Shown here piece after piece: positions 25,694-34,548 of a stretch of DNA of 47,099 bases. The notes under the pieces are model-generated. The model had not been told where the DNA came from and ran no database searches. It saw only the letters and a program-made list of their open reading frames with translations. Made by a program: the position numbers and the translations under genes. The stretch is from assembly GCA_014376435.1 (NCBI GenBank), contig JACMRL010000037.1, positions 1 to 47,099 of the forward strand. Reading direction: 5' to 3'. Within the stretch, counting starts at the first letter, position 1. Every line of letters begins with the position of its first letter. Source of the DNA: Bdellovibrio sp. GTDB taxonomy: Bacteria; Bdellovibrionota; Bdellovibrionia; Bdellovibrionales; Bdellovibrionaceae.

Positions 25694-26716
25694 TCAGTCT
25701 ACAATCAAAGACGCTGCTTTGTATAGTCTGTCGAAAACACTTTCCCACATTTCTCCGCTATGAAGTGGCAGCTGAATAAAGCAAAGTGCTTCAGGGTTAC
25801 GTAAACTTACCGACCTAAGTTGAGAGTACATTTCCCGGGCCGCCTGCGTGGGATCGTTTGATAACTTTAAAAATTCGATTTTTTGAATCTGTTTCGTTGG
25901 CTTAATAATCTTTACGCCCTCAACTTCATCCGGTAGTTCAGCTAAGCGAGTATTTAAAATCAGCGACAGTTCAGAAAGCTTCATGCTGGGATTGCGGCAA
26001 ATGATAAATGGAACCGTTGGCATATAGTGATGCTTCATATGCCCAGGAGCTTCTTTTTTATCGATTTGTTGGGCCCAATTAAAGTCCAGTTTAGTCTGTT
26101 GAAGGGCTTCGTTAATTTGTGATTGCAGTAAAGCACCTTTACGTAAAATGGCTAACTGGTATTCATCGCCGATTTTTTTCACCGATAAAACCGTCGATTC
26201 GATTCCGACTTCGCTTTGCCCAGCTTCAATCACGTAAACTGAATCGCCAAATTCTTCGCGCACGTGTTGTGCCTTGGTCGGACTGGTGCGACCAAATTTA
26301 TTTGCGCTAGGTGCCGCGAGTGGTACGCCTACGGCTTGAATTAATACTTGTGCGACTGGATGCGAGGGCCAACGAATGCCGACGCTGTCTAAGCCCGAGG
26401 TGATTAAATCTGAAATTAATTCTGATTTTGGTAAAACTAAAGTTAAAGGCCCTGGCCAAAAAGCTTCGGCTAAGGTCTGGGCCATTTTATTCCATTGCTT
26501 GGCGCAAGTTTTTGCTTGTTCTAAAGAACTCACGTGCACGATCAGTGGATCAAAAAACGGACGCTGTTTGATTGAGAATATTTTTTTAATCGCTTCTTCT
26601 GAATCGATACGAGCTGCTAAGCCATAAACCGTTTCGGTGGGAAAACCGACTACGTCGCCTTGTTTGATCAAAACGGCGGCTTTTTGAATTGAAAGTAGTT
26701 GGGCGGGGCTTAGCAT
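25694..26716 (-). CDS. L-threonylcarbamoyladenylate synthase, Sua5 type
   Basis: 340 residues, the long Sua5 form rather than short TsaC. The N-terminal YrdC-like domain reads GFPTETVYGLAARI, IKQRPFFDPLIVH, GPLTLVLPKS, VGIRWPSHP and AAPSANKFGRTSPT. A C-terminal Sua5 domain follows after the linker APGHMKHHYMP, a known conserved joint. It makes threonylcarbamoyl-AMP for t6A37 on tRNA. The ATG at 26716 lies 47 nt from the end of the permease gene. Either symbol, tsaC or sua5, could be used. Confidence 0.95.
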   Translation of the reverse strand: MLSPAQLLSIQKAAVLIKQGDVVGFPTETVYGLAARIDSEEAIKKIFSIKQRPFFDPLIVHVSSLEQAKTCAKQWNKMAQTLAEAFWPGPLTLVLPKSELISDLITSGLDSVGIRWPSHPVAQVLIQAVGVPLAAPSANKFGRTSPTKAQHVREEFGDSVYVIEAGQSEVGIESTVLSVKKIGDEYQLAILRKGALLQSQINEALQQTKLDFNWAQQIDKKEAPGHMKHHYMPTVPFIICRNPSMKLSELSLILNTRLAELPDEVEGVKIIKPTKQIQKIEFLKLSNDPTQAAREMYSQLRSVSLRNPEALCFIQLPLHSGEMWESVFDRLYKAASLIVD

Positions 26717-26739
26717 TAGTTCAATTTAAATAAACGCTT

Positions 26740-26783
26740 TAGCTCTGTCTAATTAAATCGCCCTAGCTCTGTCTAATTAAATC
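26740..26783 (-). repeat. Tandem duplication of the permease gene's 3' end
   Basis: The 20-mer tagctctgtctaattaaatc occurs at 26740-26759 and 26764-26783 with a 4-nt spacer. On the minus strand each copy encodes DLIRQS followed by a stop. The copy at 26764-26783 is the real end of the permease; the other lies after the stop and is untranslated. Confidence 0.95.
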
Positions 26784-29282
26784 CATCGGATTTAACTTCT
26801 GCAGAGGTTTTAGCCCGAAATAGATCGCTAAAAATGAAATCGGCACGATCAGCCCCGCTAAAAACACCAAATATTGCCAATCATAAACCGTACTAATGTT
26901 AAACAAAAACGTTAGTAACAGCTTCGCCGCTATCAAACCCAGCAGAATTCCCGAGGCGATTGAGATACTCATCAGTACGAAAAATTGAATAAAAATAGCT
27001 TTTCTGATTTGGGCCTCGGTGGCTCCCAAGATCTGCACCAAGTTCATTTCTTGCAAACGCTCGCGGATTTGCGTGTTTAATAAAATAATAAAAACAAATA
27101 ATCCAACCGAAACCGCCAACCACGCCATCATTTGTAAGCCTAATGACATTTGATCGATATATTTTAAAGAATTCTGAATTGTTTTCGAAACATCAATCAC
27201 CGAAACATTTTTAAATTTCTGCACAACCTCTTGCTGAAACTTTTTAACGGGATTCATTTCTTGCGAAACTGAAGTTAAGAAAATTTGCGGAGCATCTTCT
27301 AGAACTCCTTTGGGAAATAAAATGAAAAAGTTCGGTTGAAAACTTGTCCAGCGCACTTGGCGAAGGGAACTAACTTGCGCTTGCATTTCTGTACCCTGTA
27401 CATCAAAAGTCATCAGATCACCAATTTTAACTCCGACCCGCTCTGCATATTTTTCTTCTAAAGAAATTTGCGGAAGTTCGTTTTGGTCAGTTCTGACTCC
27501 GCTAAATGTTCCCGCCACCAAAACTTCCGAAGGCTGCAAGGTATCGCTATAAGTTAAATTAACCCCGCGATTACGAAAGCGGGCTTCGTTTTCGGATTCA
27601 CGAGTTTGAAAACCCGTATCTTGCACGATGCGTTCGTAAGGCTGGTCGTTGATTTTTAAAATACGCGAACGAACTAAAGGGCTAAATTTTAATTTCGCAG
27701 CTAATACATTTTCTGAAATTTTTTGCAAAGGGCTTACTTGCTCAGGCTGAATGTCGAATAAAAATAACTGCGGAATTTGTGAAGTTTGCTGGGGTCGAAT
27801 TTCAGACAAGATTGATGATTTCAAATGCGGCAGTAAACTTAATACTAAAGTAGCTAAGCTCATCGTAGTAAAAACTAAGCTAGTTGAGGCAGCCCGGCGA
27901 GTTAGGCCCTTTATCGCATAGCGGGTTAACCACGAAAACCTTGCGGCCGACTTTTCGAGTAAAAACAAAATGAAGCGATTTAAGTACGAAAATAAAATAA
28001 TTAGAAATACTAAGGCTCCGACAAAACCGCTGGCAACTTTAACCGAATGACTTTGCCAGACGGATAAAGCCCAGAATAGCGCTAGTGAAAAAGCTAACCA
28101 AAAATAATAAAGTTTATTACGACGGGTATCAATCGAAGCATTTTGAAATAACTCAAGCGCCTGCAATTCAAAGATTTGTAGAATTTGCGGAACTGTCATC
28201 AGTAGTGGTCCCATAATACCCACTAAAGAGATGATGATTAATGATAATAGATCCACGCTCAACTCGATCGGTAACTGAAACTGATTTGTTACCAAGCTTT
28301 GCATGCCAGGTAGAACTAAACGCACAAATAAAATACATAACAAACACGAAACCACGGCAATAATTAAACTTTGTAAAAGATAGATCGCTAAAATTTTACG
28401 GTCACTTAGGCCCAAAGTTTTAAAGATGGCGATACTTTTCTTTTTCGTTTGAAAAGTCCACTGCAAAAGATAACTACCGCACAGAAAACACAGACCCAAT
28501 GCGACTAGCGCCACAAGCCCTAAATAATCGGTAAAGTATTTCAAAACGCGGTTTGAATCTTGCTCGCTATCCGCCACCGACTCAATTTGCACGACCGGAT
28601 CTTTAATTATTTTTTCGACTTTATTTTTAATGGCCGCGATATTTTGTTTGGGTGGCAGTTTGTATATCCAGTTTTCGCTGAATGTGCTGCCTGGCTTAAT
28701 CAGTTGCGAAGCGGCTAAGTAGTTAGAGTGAATTAAAACTCGCGGCGCAAAGCCTGCTCCGCGAAATAAGCGGGACGGATCTTCAACAATGGTGCCCGAG
28801 TATTCAAACTGCGCTTCACCAATATCAACTAAGTCGGCTAATTTTAATTCTAGAATTTCTTGTATTTCGGGATCAACCCAAACACGAGCCTTATCAGACG
28901 AAAAACCTTGATTAGAAAGTTTAAACTTCCCGTACAGCGGATAATTTGAATCAAACACGCCGACGCTTGTTAAGCGCGCATCGGTTTTAGTTCGCAGCAT
29001 TGAAAATAAAGAATAAAAGTGAGTTTTCTCGGTAAACGGAATTTCTGCTTCCCAAGTTTTGATTTCGGCTTCGGAAAATGCGCGACGTGCGTTAATCGAA
29101 ATGTCGCCGCCTAAAACCACTTGGGCTTTTTCCGCCGTCTGCGCCGATAAGCTTTGCTGAAAAATTTGTAGCAAGAAAAAACCAACTAGGCCTAAAGTAA
29201 AATTAAAGATCAGAAAAGAAGTGATCTTTCTAAAGCGGATTAATTCTAAGACGCTAAGTTTTAATAAAGTCTTTAATTTCAA
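26763..29282 (-). CDS. ABC transporter permease, YbbP-like (FtsX/MacB superfamily)
   Basis: 839 residues from a TTG at 29282. Two FtsX domains of about four helices each: an N-terminal helix (about 25-45), a first block near 255-400, further helices near 390-460, and a C-terminal block near 720-830 (LAVSVGLFVFIILLNTQI, ILGATEAQIRKAIFIQF). Large periplasmic regions lie between. The TTG overlaps the tga stop of the ATPase gene (ttga); an upstream TTG at 29321 in the same frame would add 13 basic residues. In E. coli the YbbA/YbbP pair neighbours tesA, as here. Substrate unknown, perhaps lipid related. Confidence 0.88.
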   Translation of the reverse strand: MKLKTLLKLSVLELIRFRKITSFLIFNFTLGLVGFFLLQIFQQSLSAQTAEKAQVVLGGDISINARRAFSEAEIKTWEAEIPFTEKTHFYSLFSMLRTKTDARLTSVGVFDSNYPLYGKFKLSNQGFSSDKARVWVDPEIQEILELKLADLVDIGEAQFEYSGTIVEDPSRLFRGAGFAPRVLIHSNYLAASQLIKPGSTFSENWIYKLPPKQNIAAIKNKVEKIIKDPVVQIESVADSEQDSNRVLKYFTDYLGLVALVALGLCFLCGSYLLQWTFQTKKKSIAIFKTLGLSDRKILAIYLLQSLIIAVVSCLLCILFVRLVLPGMQSLVTNQFQLPIELSVDLLSLIIISLVGIMGPLLMTVPQILQIFELQALELFQNASIDTRRNKLYYFWLAFSLALFWALSVWQSHSVKVASGFVGALVFLIILFSYLNRFILFLLEKSAARFSWLTRYAIKGLTRRAASTSLVFTTMSLATLVLSLLPHLKSSILSEIRPQQTSQIPQLFLFDIQPEQVSPLQKISENVLAAKLKFSPLVRSRILKINDQPYERIVQDTGFQTRESENEARFRNRGVNLTYSDTLQPSEVLVAGTFSGVRTDQNELPQISLEEKYAERVGVKIGDLMTFDVQGTEMQAQVSSLRQVRWTSFQPNFFILFPKGVLEDAPQIFLTSVSQEMNPVKKFQQEVVQKFKNVSVIDVSKTIQNSLKYIDQMSLGLQMMAWLAVSVGLFVFIILLNTQIRERLQEMNLVQILGATEAQIRKAIFIQFFVLMSISIASGILLGLIAAKLLLTFLFNISTVYDWQYLVFLAGLIVPISFLAIYFGLKPLQKLNPMDLIRQS

Positions 29283-29938
29283 TGCAGACTTCCGTCTTTT
29301 AAAACGAAAATACGGTCGCAACGTTTGGCTAATTCCATATCGTGCGTGACTAATACCGTTGTCGTTTTAGTGCGGCGCACTTGTTCGAAAAATAAATTCA
29401 TAACCTTCACGCCAGTTTCACTATCTAAATTTCCCGAAGGCTCATCCGCTAATAATAAGCTAGGCTGCGTAATTAAACCGCGGGCTAAGGCTAAGCGTTG
29501 GCATTCGCCGCCGCTCATCTCGGTGGGTTTGTGTTCGGCGCGGTGATGAAGGCCAACTTGCTCTAAGCGGGCTAAGATATCGGCTGCCGTAAACGAACGA
29601 TTAAGAATTTCTAAAGGTAGGCTTAAGTTTTCAAAGGCGGTTAAATGTGAAATCAAATGAAACTGCTGAAATACAAAACCAATATTTTCGGCTCGAAATT
29701 TTGTCATTTCAGCGCGTGATAAATTTTTAATGGTTTGGTTATTAATTAAAATCTCGCCCTCATCGAAGCTATCTAGCCCCGCAACAAGACTAAGAAAAGT
29801 TGATTTACCGCTGCCGGATGCCCCGACAACTGCGACAACGGCGCTGGACGGCACTTCTAAGTTAAGGTGTTTTAAGATCGCTAGTTTTTCGCTACCGGTT
29901 TGATAACTTTTTGAAAGATTTTTTATTGTTAAGCTCAT
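29279..29938 (-). CDS. ABC transporter ATPase, YbbA/LolD-like
   Basis: 219 residues. Walker A is GASGSGKST, the Q-loop is FVFQQFHL, the signature is MSGGECQRLALARGL, Walker B is LLLADEPSGNLD, and the H-loop is LVTHD. These are the marks of the MacB/LolD/YbbA group, which power FtsX-type permeases that move or extract substrates at the membrane rather than transport through a channel. The ATG overlaps the tesA stop by 4 nt and the stop overlaps the permease start. LolD itself is less likely because the partner is a YbbP-size permease rather than LolC/E. Confidence 0.92.
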   Translation of the reverse strand: MSLTIKNLSKSYQTGSEKLAILKHLNLEVPSSAVVAVVGASGSGKSTFLSLVAGLDSFDEGEILINNQTIKNLSRAEMTKFRAENIGFVFQQFHLISHLTAFENLSLPLEILNRSFTAADILARLEQVGLHHRAEHKPTEMSGGECQRLALARGLITQPSLLLADEPSGNLDSETGVKVMNLFFEQVRRTKTTTVLVTHDMELAKRCDRIFVLKDGSLH

Positions 29939-30528
29939 AGTTCTTTCTTTAAGAAAGCATAAATGCTGTCGGCTACAATGAGGTGACCTTTTTCATTCGG
30001 GTGAATTCCATCGGCTTGGTTCAACGTAGGTTTACCCGCGACTTTTTCTAATAAAAATGGCGCAAGCGTTACTTTATATTTTTTTGCTAAGCGCGGAAAA
30101 ATTTCTGAGAATTTTTTTTCGTAATTTTTTCCGTAATTAGGTGGAACAAAAAGTTGGCCTAAGATCACGCGCTGTTTATTTTCTTTCGCCCACTGTAAAG
30201 CCTGGCCTAGATTTTTTTCAGTCTCTTCCACTTTTAATCCGCGTAGGCCATCGTTACTACCCATCAGAATAAAAACGATTTCGGGCTTATCTTTTGTGAC
30301 CCACTTCAAGCGACTTAATGTAGAAGCGCTAGTTGATCCGCTTGAGCCTGCGCTGATGACGGTCCAATCTAATTTGTCGGCTTTGATTTTTTTCTGAATC
30401 AGTTGAGGAAAGGCCGCTTCTTGAGCGACGCCGTAACCTTCCGTTAACGAGTCTCCTAAAAAAACAATTTTCTTAGCGAACGCGATTTGCGAAATAAGTA
30501 ATGTGGTAAAAAAAAAGATCTTAAGCAT
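29935..30528 (-). CDS. tesA: TesA-like periplasmic SGNH/GDSL esterase
   Basis: 197 residues. A signal peptide (MLKIFFFTTLLISQIAFA) ends at about residue 18. Block I is FLGDSLTEGYG with the catalytic Ser; block II Gly is in SAGSSG; block III Asn is in LMGSNDGLRG; block V is ADGIHPNEKGH with catalytic Asp and His. TesA enzymes hydrolyse thioesters and esters of lipids in the periplasm. It is the first gene of the tesA-ybbA-ybbP operon. In E. coli tesA and ybbA are divergent; here all three are co-directional and overlap by 4 nt. Confidence 0.92.
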   Translation of the reverse strand: MLKIFFFTTLLISQIAFAKKIVFLGDSLTEGYGVAQEAAFPQLIQKKIKADKLDWTVISAGSSGSTSASTLSRLKWVTKDKPEIVFILMGSNDGLRGLKVEETEKNLGQALQWAKENKQRVILGQLFVPPNYGKNYEKKFSEIFPRLAKKYKVTLAPFLLEKVAGKPTLNQADGIHPNEKGHLIVADSIYAFLKKEL

Positions 30529-30616
30529 AGGCCTAAGATCTTAATCTGTTTTTAATCCGCAGAGCAGGGATTTTATGATCTGCCGAGCAGAATATTTATG
30601 TTAGCTTGCGCAAAAA

Positions 30617-30925
30617 CTAGTAACGGTTTCCGCCGCCTTCACGACCGCCGCCACCACCACCACCGCGAGGACGGTCTTCTTGTGGTTTTGCTTCAGAAAC
30701 ACGTACTGGACGTCCACCGATTGTTTGGCCATCCATTTTAGCAACTGCTTGGTCAGCTTGTGAATCGTCTTCGATTTCTACGAATCCGAAACCCTTGCTA
30801 CGACCCGTCATGCGGTCCATCACAACGCGAGCAGATAACACATTCCCAAATGATGTGAATGCTTGTTGAAGTTCGTCGTCAGTCACTGAGAATGCTAAAT
30901 TCCCTACGTATAATTTTTTTGCCAT
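30617..30925 (-). CDS. RRM-type RNA-binding protein, glycine-rich tail
   Basis: 102 residues. One RRM with RNP2 KLYVGNLAF and RNP1 KGFGFVEI; the C-terminus is a Gly/Arg stretch (RPRGGGGGGGREGGGNRY) like those of cyanobacterial Rbp and other bacterial cold-induced RRM proteins. It probably binds single-stranded RNA. The start at 30925 is fixed by ggagga 4-5 nt before the ATG; the open frame extends 34 codons further, but those residues do not look like part of the family. Cold regulation is known for relatives but not visible here. Confidence 0.92.
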   Translation of the reverse strand: MAKKLYVGNLAFSVTDDELQQAFTSFGNVLSARVVMDRMTGRSKGFGFVEIEDDSQADQAVAKMDGQTIGGRPVRVSEAKPQEDRPRGGGGGGGREGGGNRY

Positions 30926-31206
30926 TTCGTCCTCCGAAAGCGTTTTTGTTCTTAACCCCGGAAGCAAAAAGCTTAAAGACACGGGATCTTGTTTGATTAG
31001 GCTAAAAGCTGCCCTCTCTTCACACAAGTTTTTTCATAAAGCGAATCAAAAATCAAGAGTTTGGGCGGTGTTTGAGAGAGCTGAATACCCAATGCACACT
31101 ATACTTTGGTGGTGGTTAGGTGCCAAACAGTTGGGCGATTATGTACTTTTTGCTGTCTAAATTGTTACAGGCGAATGTTTGAGTTATTCCAATTACATTG
31201 TAGCCT

Positions 31207-32868
31207 ATGAAAAACTATCTTCTTTTAAATTCTATTTTTGCATTCGTATTTATTTTCAGTGGTTGTAATAAGAGTTCTGATTCACCAAAAAATGATAACG
31301 TGACCGCTCAGACAATTTTTTTAACAAGCGACTCACAAAATGCCTGCGAAAATAAAATTCGTGAACAGTTCGAACAAAATCAAATTCAGTTCGTTGACGA
31401 AATGCAATTTAAAAAAAATATCGCATTGGCAAATCAACTTCTGCACACTAGTCCGATCGCAGAAAGTTATAGCTTTGACGAGCAAGATGGGCAAATTCAA
31501 GAAATTAAAAAAACCCTTGGCTTTGATAGTCATGGCGAAAAAGCAGCGATTTCTTTCACACTTGGCCTTAACGACAAAAATTCGGCGAAGCCAATGTACT
31601 TTGAGCTTAAGTCCGAACAAAGAAATTTAGATGAGAAATCTGAGTTAACGCAAAGATATTCAGTGAATAATAACTGCGATCTTAATTTAATAAAAACTTC
31701 ATTTGCGTATTTTGTATTGAATGAAAAAAAATCTATCCACTACGAATTGAAAACAATTACCGACAGTGAGACCACCGAAGAGATGAGTAAAGATTTTGTT
31801 ATTCCTGATGGGAAAAACAGTATCGATTTTCTTTCGATGAATGCCGCAAAAGAATCTATTTCCGTTCTTGATGCTGTAAGCAATGCAGTTAGTCTTATTC
31901 CCGGAATGGGCTTTGCTGACATCGAAATGCAGACTTTATCGCCGAGCACCGATGGTGGATTTGGAAAAACGTTTCAATTTGACCGCCGACAAATTACGAT
32001 ATCTATAAATAAAAAAACTTTGATTCAAGTCATCATGCAAATCGACTTTGCCAACGAAGTACAACTGACAACTTACGTCGGAATAAATAAAAAATCTTGG
32101 ACTTTACCTAAAGCATTCAGATCTCAAATTTCGTTGGGCCAAGCACAGCTTGGAAGTAGCTATTTTGAATCAAAGCTATCTGCAAATTACCAGCAATCAA
32201 ATAGTGATTACCTTTTGATTGCGAATAAGGATTTTTCTTACAATTTAGCGGGTTATTATAAAACTACTTTGATCGAAGAAAATGAAAAATCTAAGACTTT
32301 TAAAATGCAGGAAATCTATCCACCGGTATTTAACGACCGCGTGAAACCTATAGACTTAGAAGCTAACTCCACGATTCAGTCGGATCTACCAGAAATTCAA
32401 AAAATCGCTCAATCGATTTTGTTAAAATCTTCGCAACGTAAGCAGCAAATCGCAGAAATTCTAAAGTATTTATCTTCAAATTATACTTATGATTACGACA
32501 TGGTCGAAAAAGAAAAAGTCAGAGCTTTAACAACTAAAGAAGCTTTAGATCGGAAAAAAGGGGTTTGTCAACATTATGCAGTCTTGTTTACGGCCATCGC
32601 TCGAGCTTTAAAAATCCCAAGTCGAATTGTCGTCGGATACCACATTAGTGCGGAAAAGCCTGGAATGCATGCTTGGGTAGAGGCTGAAATTCAACCGAAC
32701 CAGTGGCAAGTTATCGAGCCCCAATCCGCGGAGGGCCTTACGCAAACTCGCACACGCTTTTATTTTCCGCTTATACGAGGATATTTTCTTGAAGATAAAA
32801 ATGCGATAAACACAGAGTTTATAACGACGATGATGAATTTGAAGTTCGTTGCATCACCCGTGCTATGA
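31207..32868 (+). CDS. Lipoprotein with C-terminal transglutaminase-like domain
   Basis: 553 residues. A lipoprotein signal ends in FSGC (Cys20). The middle (about 40-390) has beta-rich sequence with no recognised family, though the general plan resembles secreted transglutaminase-like proteins with an N-terminal DUF3857-type region. The core at about 430-510 has Cys454 (RKKGVCQHYA), His488 (GMHAWVEAEI) and Glu504 (WQVIEPQ) where Asp is usual. So hydrolase or amide-bond activity is possible but the acid is replaced. It stands alone: the RRM gene is divergent and the hipA gene is convergent. Confidence 0.82.
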   Translation: MKNYLLLNSIFAFVFIFSGCNKSSDSPKNDNVTAQTIFLTSDSQNACENKIREQFEQNQIQFVDEMQFKKNIALANQLLHTSPIAESYSFDEQDGQIQEIKKTLGFDSHGEKAAISFTLGLNDKNSAKPMYFELKSEQRNLDEKSELTQRYSVNNNCDLNLIKTSFAYFVLNEKKSIHYELKTITDSETTEEMSKDFVIPDGKNSIDFLSMNAAKESISVLDAVSNAVSLIPGMGFADIEMQTLSPSTDGGFGKTFQFDRRQITISINKKTLIQVIMQIDFANEVQLTTYVGINKKSWTLPKAFRSQISLGQAQLGSSYFESKLSANYQQSNSDYLLIANKDFSYNLAGYYKTTLIEENEKSKTFKMQEIYPPVFNDRVKPIDLEANSTIQSDLPEIQKIAQSILLKSSQRKQQIAEILKYLSSNYTYDYDMVEKEKVRALTTKEALDRKKGVCQHYAVLFTAIARALKIPSRIVVGYHISAEKPGMHAWVEAEIQPNQWQVIEPQSAEGLTQTRTRFYFPLIRGYFLEDKNAINTEFITTMMNLKFVASPVL

Positions 32869-32910
32869 GTGAATGCGAAGTGGTCAAATAACTCGAACAC
32901 TCAACAGCAC

Positions 32911-34161
32911 CTACACCCCTTGCTGCCGCAACCCTTTAATGCGTCTTTCAATCAAATCAGAAATACGTTTGGCAATTCTTGCTTGAGAGAACTCTGACTC
33001 AATCCGGTCTGCTAAGTTGTCTTTTTTATTTTCTACACGCTTGATCACGGCATTTATGCGTTGATGAAATGTTCCTGGCTTCATTTGTAATTGATTTTCT
33101 AATAGCTTGAACTGCTTTAGTCCGATTTTTGAAAAATCTGTGCGTTGACCAATCGCAAAGGCAAAATCTTTTTTTAAGCTTGGGTAAATGGCCGTAGATA
33201 TCAGGTCGTAAAAAGGTGCTAGTTCGTTTTTTCCATCATGAAATAACAGCGATATATTTTTTGAATGACTATCGTTGTTGCCGATTAATAGGTTAAAACA
33301 AATCCAATCTAAAAAATCTTCCGCATTGGGTAATCGCTTTTTCGCTGCCACTGAATTTAAGATAAGTTCGTAATTTCTCTGAATGCTCGGACCCCCTTTT
33401 GCTTCGTATTTAAATTCGCTCGTTATCCCCTGAGCTTGGCAGAAATCTTGTTGATGAATACGTGAAACGATTCTTTTTTCGCTTGAGCGATCATAGCGTT
33501 CGATAATAAATAGCGGGTGTGGGCCGTCTAGTATCTGACATTTGGGAATTTTAAATCCAACTTCACGCGCAAGCTGCATGCAATAATATTCGTTATAAAC
33601 TGATTCTTTGATTCCTTTACGCTGAATCGGCGTTTTAATAATATGTGTCGTCGCGCCCCCGCCTTGCGGTAAATAAAACCGGCCTTTTTTATAAATAGCG
33701 GGAAACTTATCTTGAGCGCCCGCTAAGGAAAGATAGCCAGGATCCATCGCCGCAATCACATCGGCAACCGGCTTTTTTTTGTTGATCGCCTCATAAATTG
33801 TCGATAGCGGAACTTCAACTAAGCCTTGAGAGCTTTGTCTTACAAAAAAATTTTCGTCTTTGGTAACAACAAATGCGCCGGCGCAATCTTGACCAAAATT
33901 TTCTAAAAATTCGAACGTGCCTTTGATGTGATGATCATTTTCTAAAGTTTTTCTAAGATCTCCTTCCGGTAGTAAATTTTCAAAAAACGACAAGGTTATT
34001 TTATTTTGAAACTTTTTTTGTGTTAAAGGCATTGCAAGACTTAGTGGAAAGCTATTTTTTGAATTCTGCCAACTTTCGGTATATGAAAATGAATACACTA
34101 AATCTGTGTTACGCACTAGTGTTCCTACTTTTTGGTTTTCAAAGTAAACGTACAGATTCAT
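32911..34161 (-). CDS. hipA: HipA-family serine/threonine kinase toxin
   Basis: 416 residues. The N-terminal couple_hipA domain (about 1-110) reads VGTLVRNTDLVYSFSY and FFENLLPEGDLR. The kinase has LAGAQDKFPA (Gly-rich/Ser loop), HIIKTPI (Lys), FIIERYDR, LIGNNDSHSKNISLL with the catalytic Asp, and APFYDLISTAIYP (metal site). All catalytic residues are present, so the toxin looks active. HipA toxins halt growth by phosphorylating glutamyl-tRNA synthetase or other targets. Its ATG overlaps the hipB stop by one base (taatg). It could be a TA pair that aids persistence. Confidence 0.95.
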   Translation of the reverse strand: MNLYVYFENQKVGTLVRNTDLVYSFSYTESWQNSKNSFPLSLAMPLTQKKFQNKITLSFFENLLPEGDLRKTLENDHHIKGTFEFLENFGQDCAGAFVVTKDENFFVRQSSQGLVEVPLSTIYEAINKKKPVADVIAAMDPGYLSLAGAQDKFPAIYKKGRFYLPQGGGATTHIIKTPIQRKGIKESVYNEYYCMQLAREVGFKIPKCQILDGPHPLFIIERYDRSSEKRIVSRIHQQDFCQAQGITSEFKYEAKGGPSIQRNYELILNSVAAKKRLPNAEDFLDWICFNLLIGNNDSHSKNISLLFHDGKNELAPFYDLISTAIYPSLKKDFAFAIGQRTDFSKIGLKQFKLLENQLQMKPGTFHQRINAVIKRVENKKDNLADRIESEFSQARIAKRISDLIERRIKGLRQQGV

Positions 34162-34382
34162 TATTCTTCCATTCCAAGAATGATTTTAAATCCTAAAATT
34201 TTTGACATTTTGATGAGCGATGATAATTTAATGTCTGAATCGGCTAATTCAATTCGACTGATTCCGTTGTGCGAAAGATTACAAAAATCAGCCAATGCTT
34301 TTTGAGTGATTTGTAGCTCTTTACGTCTGGCCTTTAATGCCTTGGCTAAGCTTTTTTCGTCCAGAATACGCACAGATTTCAT
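34161..34382 (-). CDS. hipB: HipB-like HTH antitoxin
   Basis: 73 residues. A Cro/C1-type helix-turn-helix reads RRKELQITQKALADFCNLS then ISRIEL, followed by LSSLIKMSKILGFKIIL. The protein pairs with HipA to block it and repress the operon. The ATG at 34382 has ggagg 6 nt upstream. Three GAGAAT boxes spaced at exactly 50 bp lie upstream of the start, possible operators for this regulator. The very short C-terminus (GMEE) gives little tail for HipA contact. Confidence 0.93.
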   Translation of the reverse strand: MKSVRILDEKSLAKALKARRKELQITQKALADFCNLSHNGISRIELADSDIKLSSLIKMSKILGFKIILGMEE

Positions 34383-34406
34383 TCAAACCTCCGAAAATTC
34401 TTTCTA

Positions 34407-34516
34407 TAGTGAGAATTTAAGGCCATTTTAAGAATTTTCCAACAAAATTACCTGTGTAGTGAGAATTTTGAGCCAAAAACTGAACTAATGGCTAAAAATC
34501 AGCCTACACAGAGAAT
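34407..34516. promoter_or_regulatory. Three GAGAAT boxes at exact 50-bp spacing upstream of hipBA
   Basis: tagtgagaattt occurs at 34407-34418 and 34457-34468, and a diverged copy (cacagagaatct) at 34507-34518; the GAGAAT cores start at 34411, 34461 and 34511. A perfect inverted pair ctgtgtag (34452-34459) / ctacacag (34504-34511) joins the second and third boxes. The region precedes hipB on the minus strand, so autoregulatory operators are the likely use. A minus-strand ttggaa/ttaaat pair in the middle could be the promoter. Confidence 0.55.
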
Positions 34517-34519
34517 CTG

Positions 34520-34543
34520 AAGGTGCGCTGGCTCCGCACGCTT
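34520..34543 (-). terminator. Hairpin after slyD, possible terminator
   Basis: gtgcg (34523-34527) pairs with cgcac (34535-34539) over 7 nt; aag/ctt extend the stem with a one-base bulge. It lies just after the slyD stop on the minus strand. No long T run follows, so termination is uncertain. Confidence 0.4.
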
Positions 34544-34548
34544 AAACC

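Noticed and set aside
30560..30600. tctgccgagcaga hairpin after the RRM gene as terminator
   Set aside because: Only five base pairs and no T run on the minus strand.
30926..31027. 34-residue N-terminal extension of the RRM protein
   Set aside because: A strong ggagga SD sits directly before the ATG at 30925, and RRM proteins of this type start at MAKKLYVGN.
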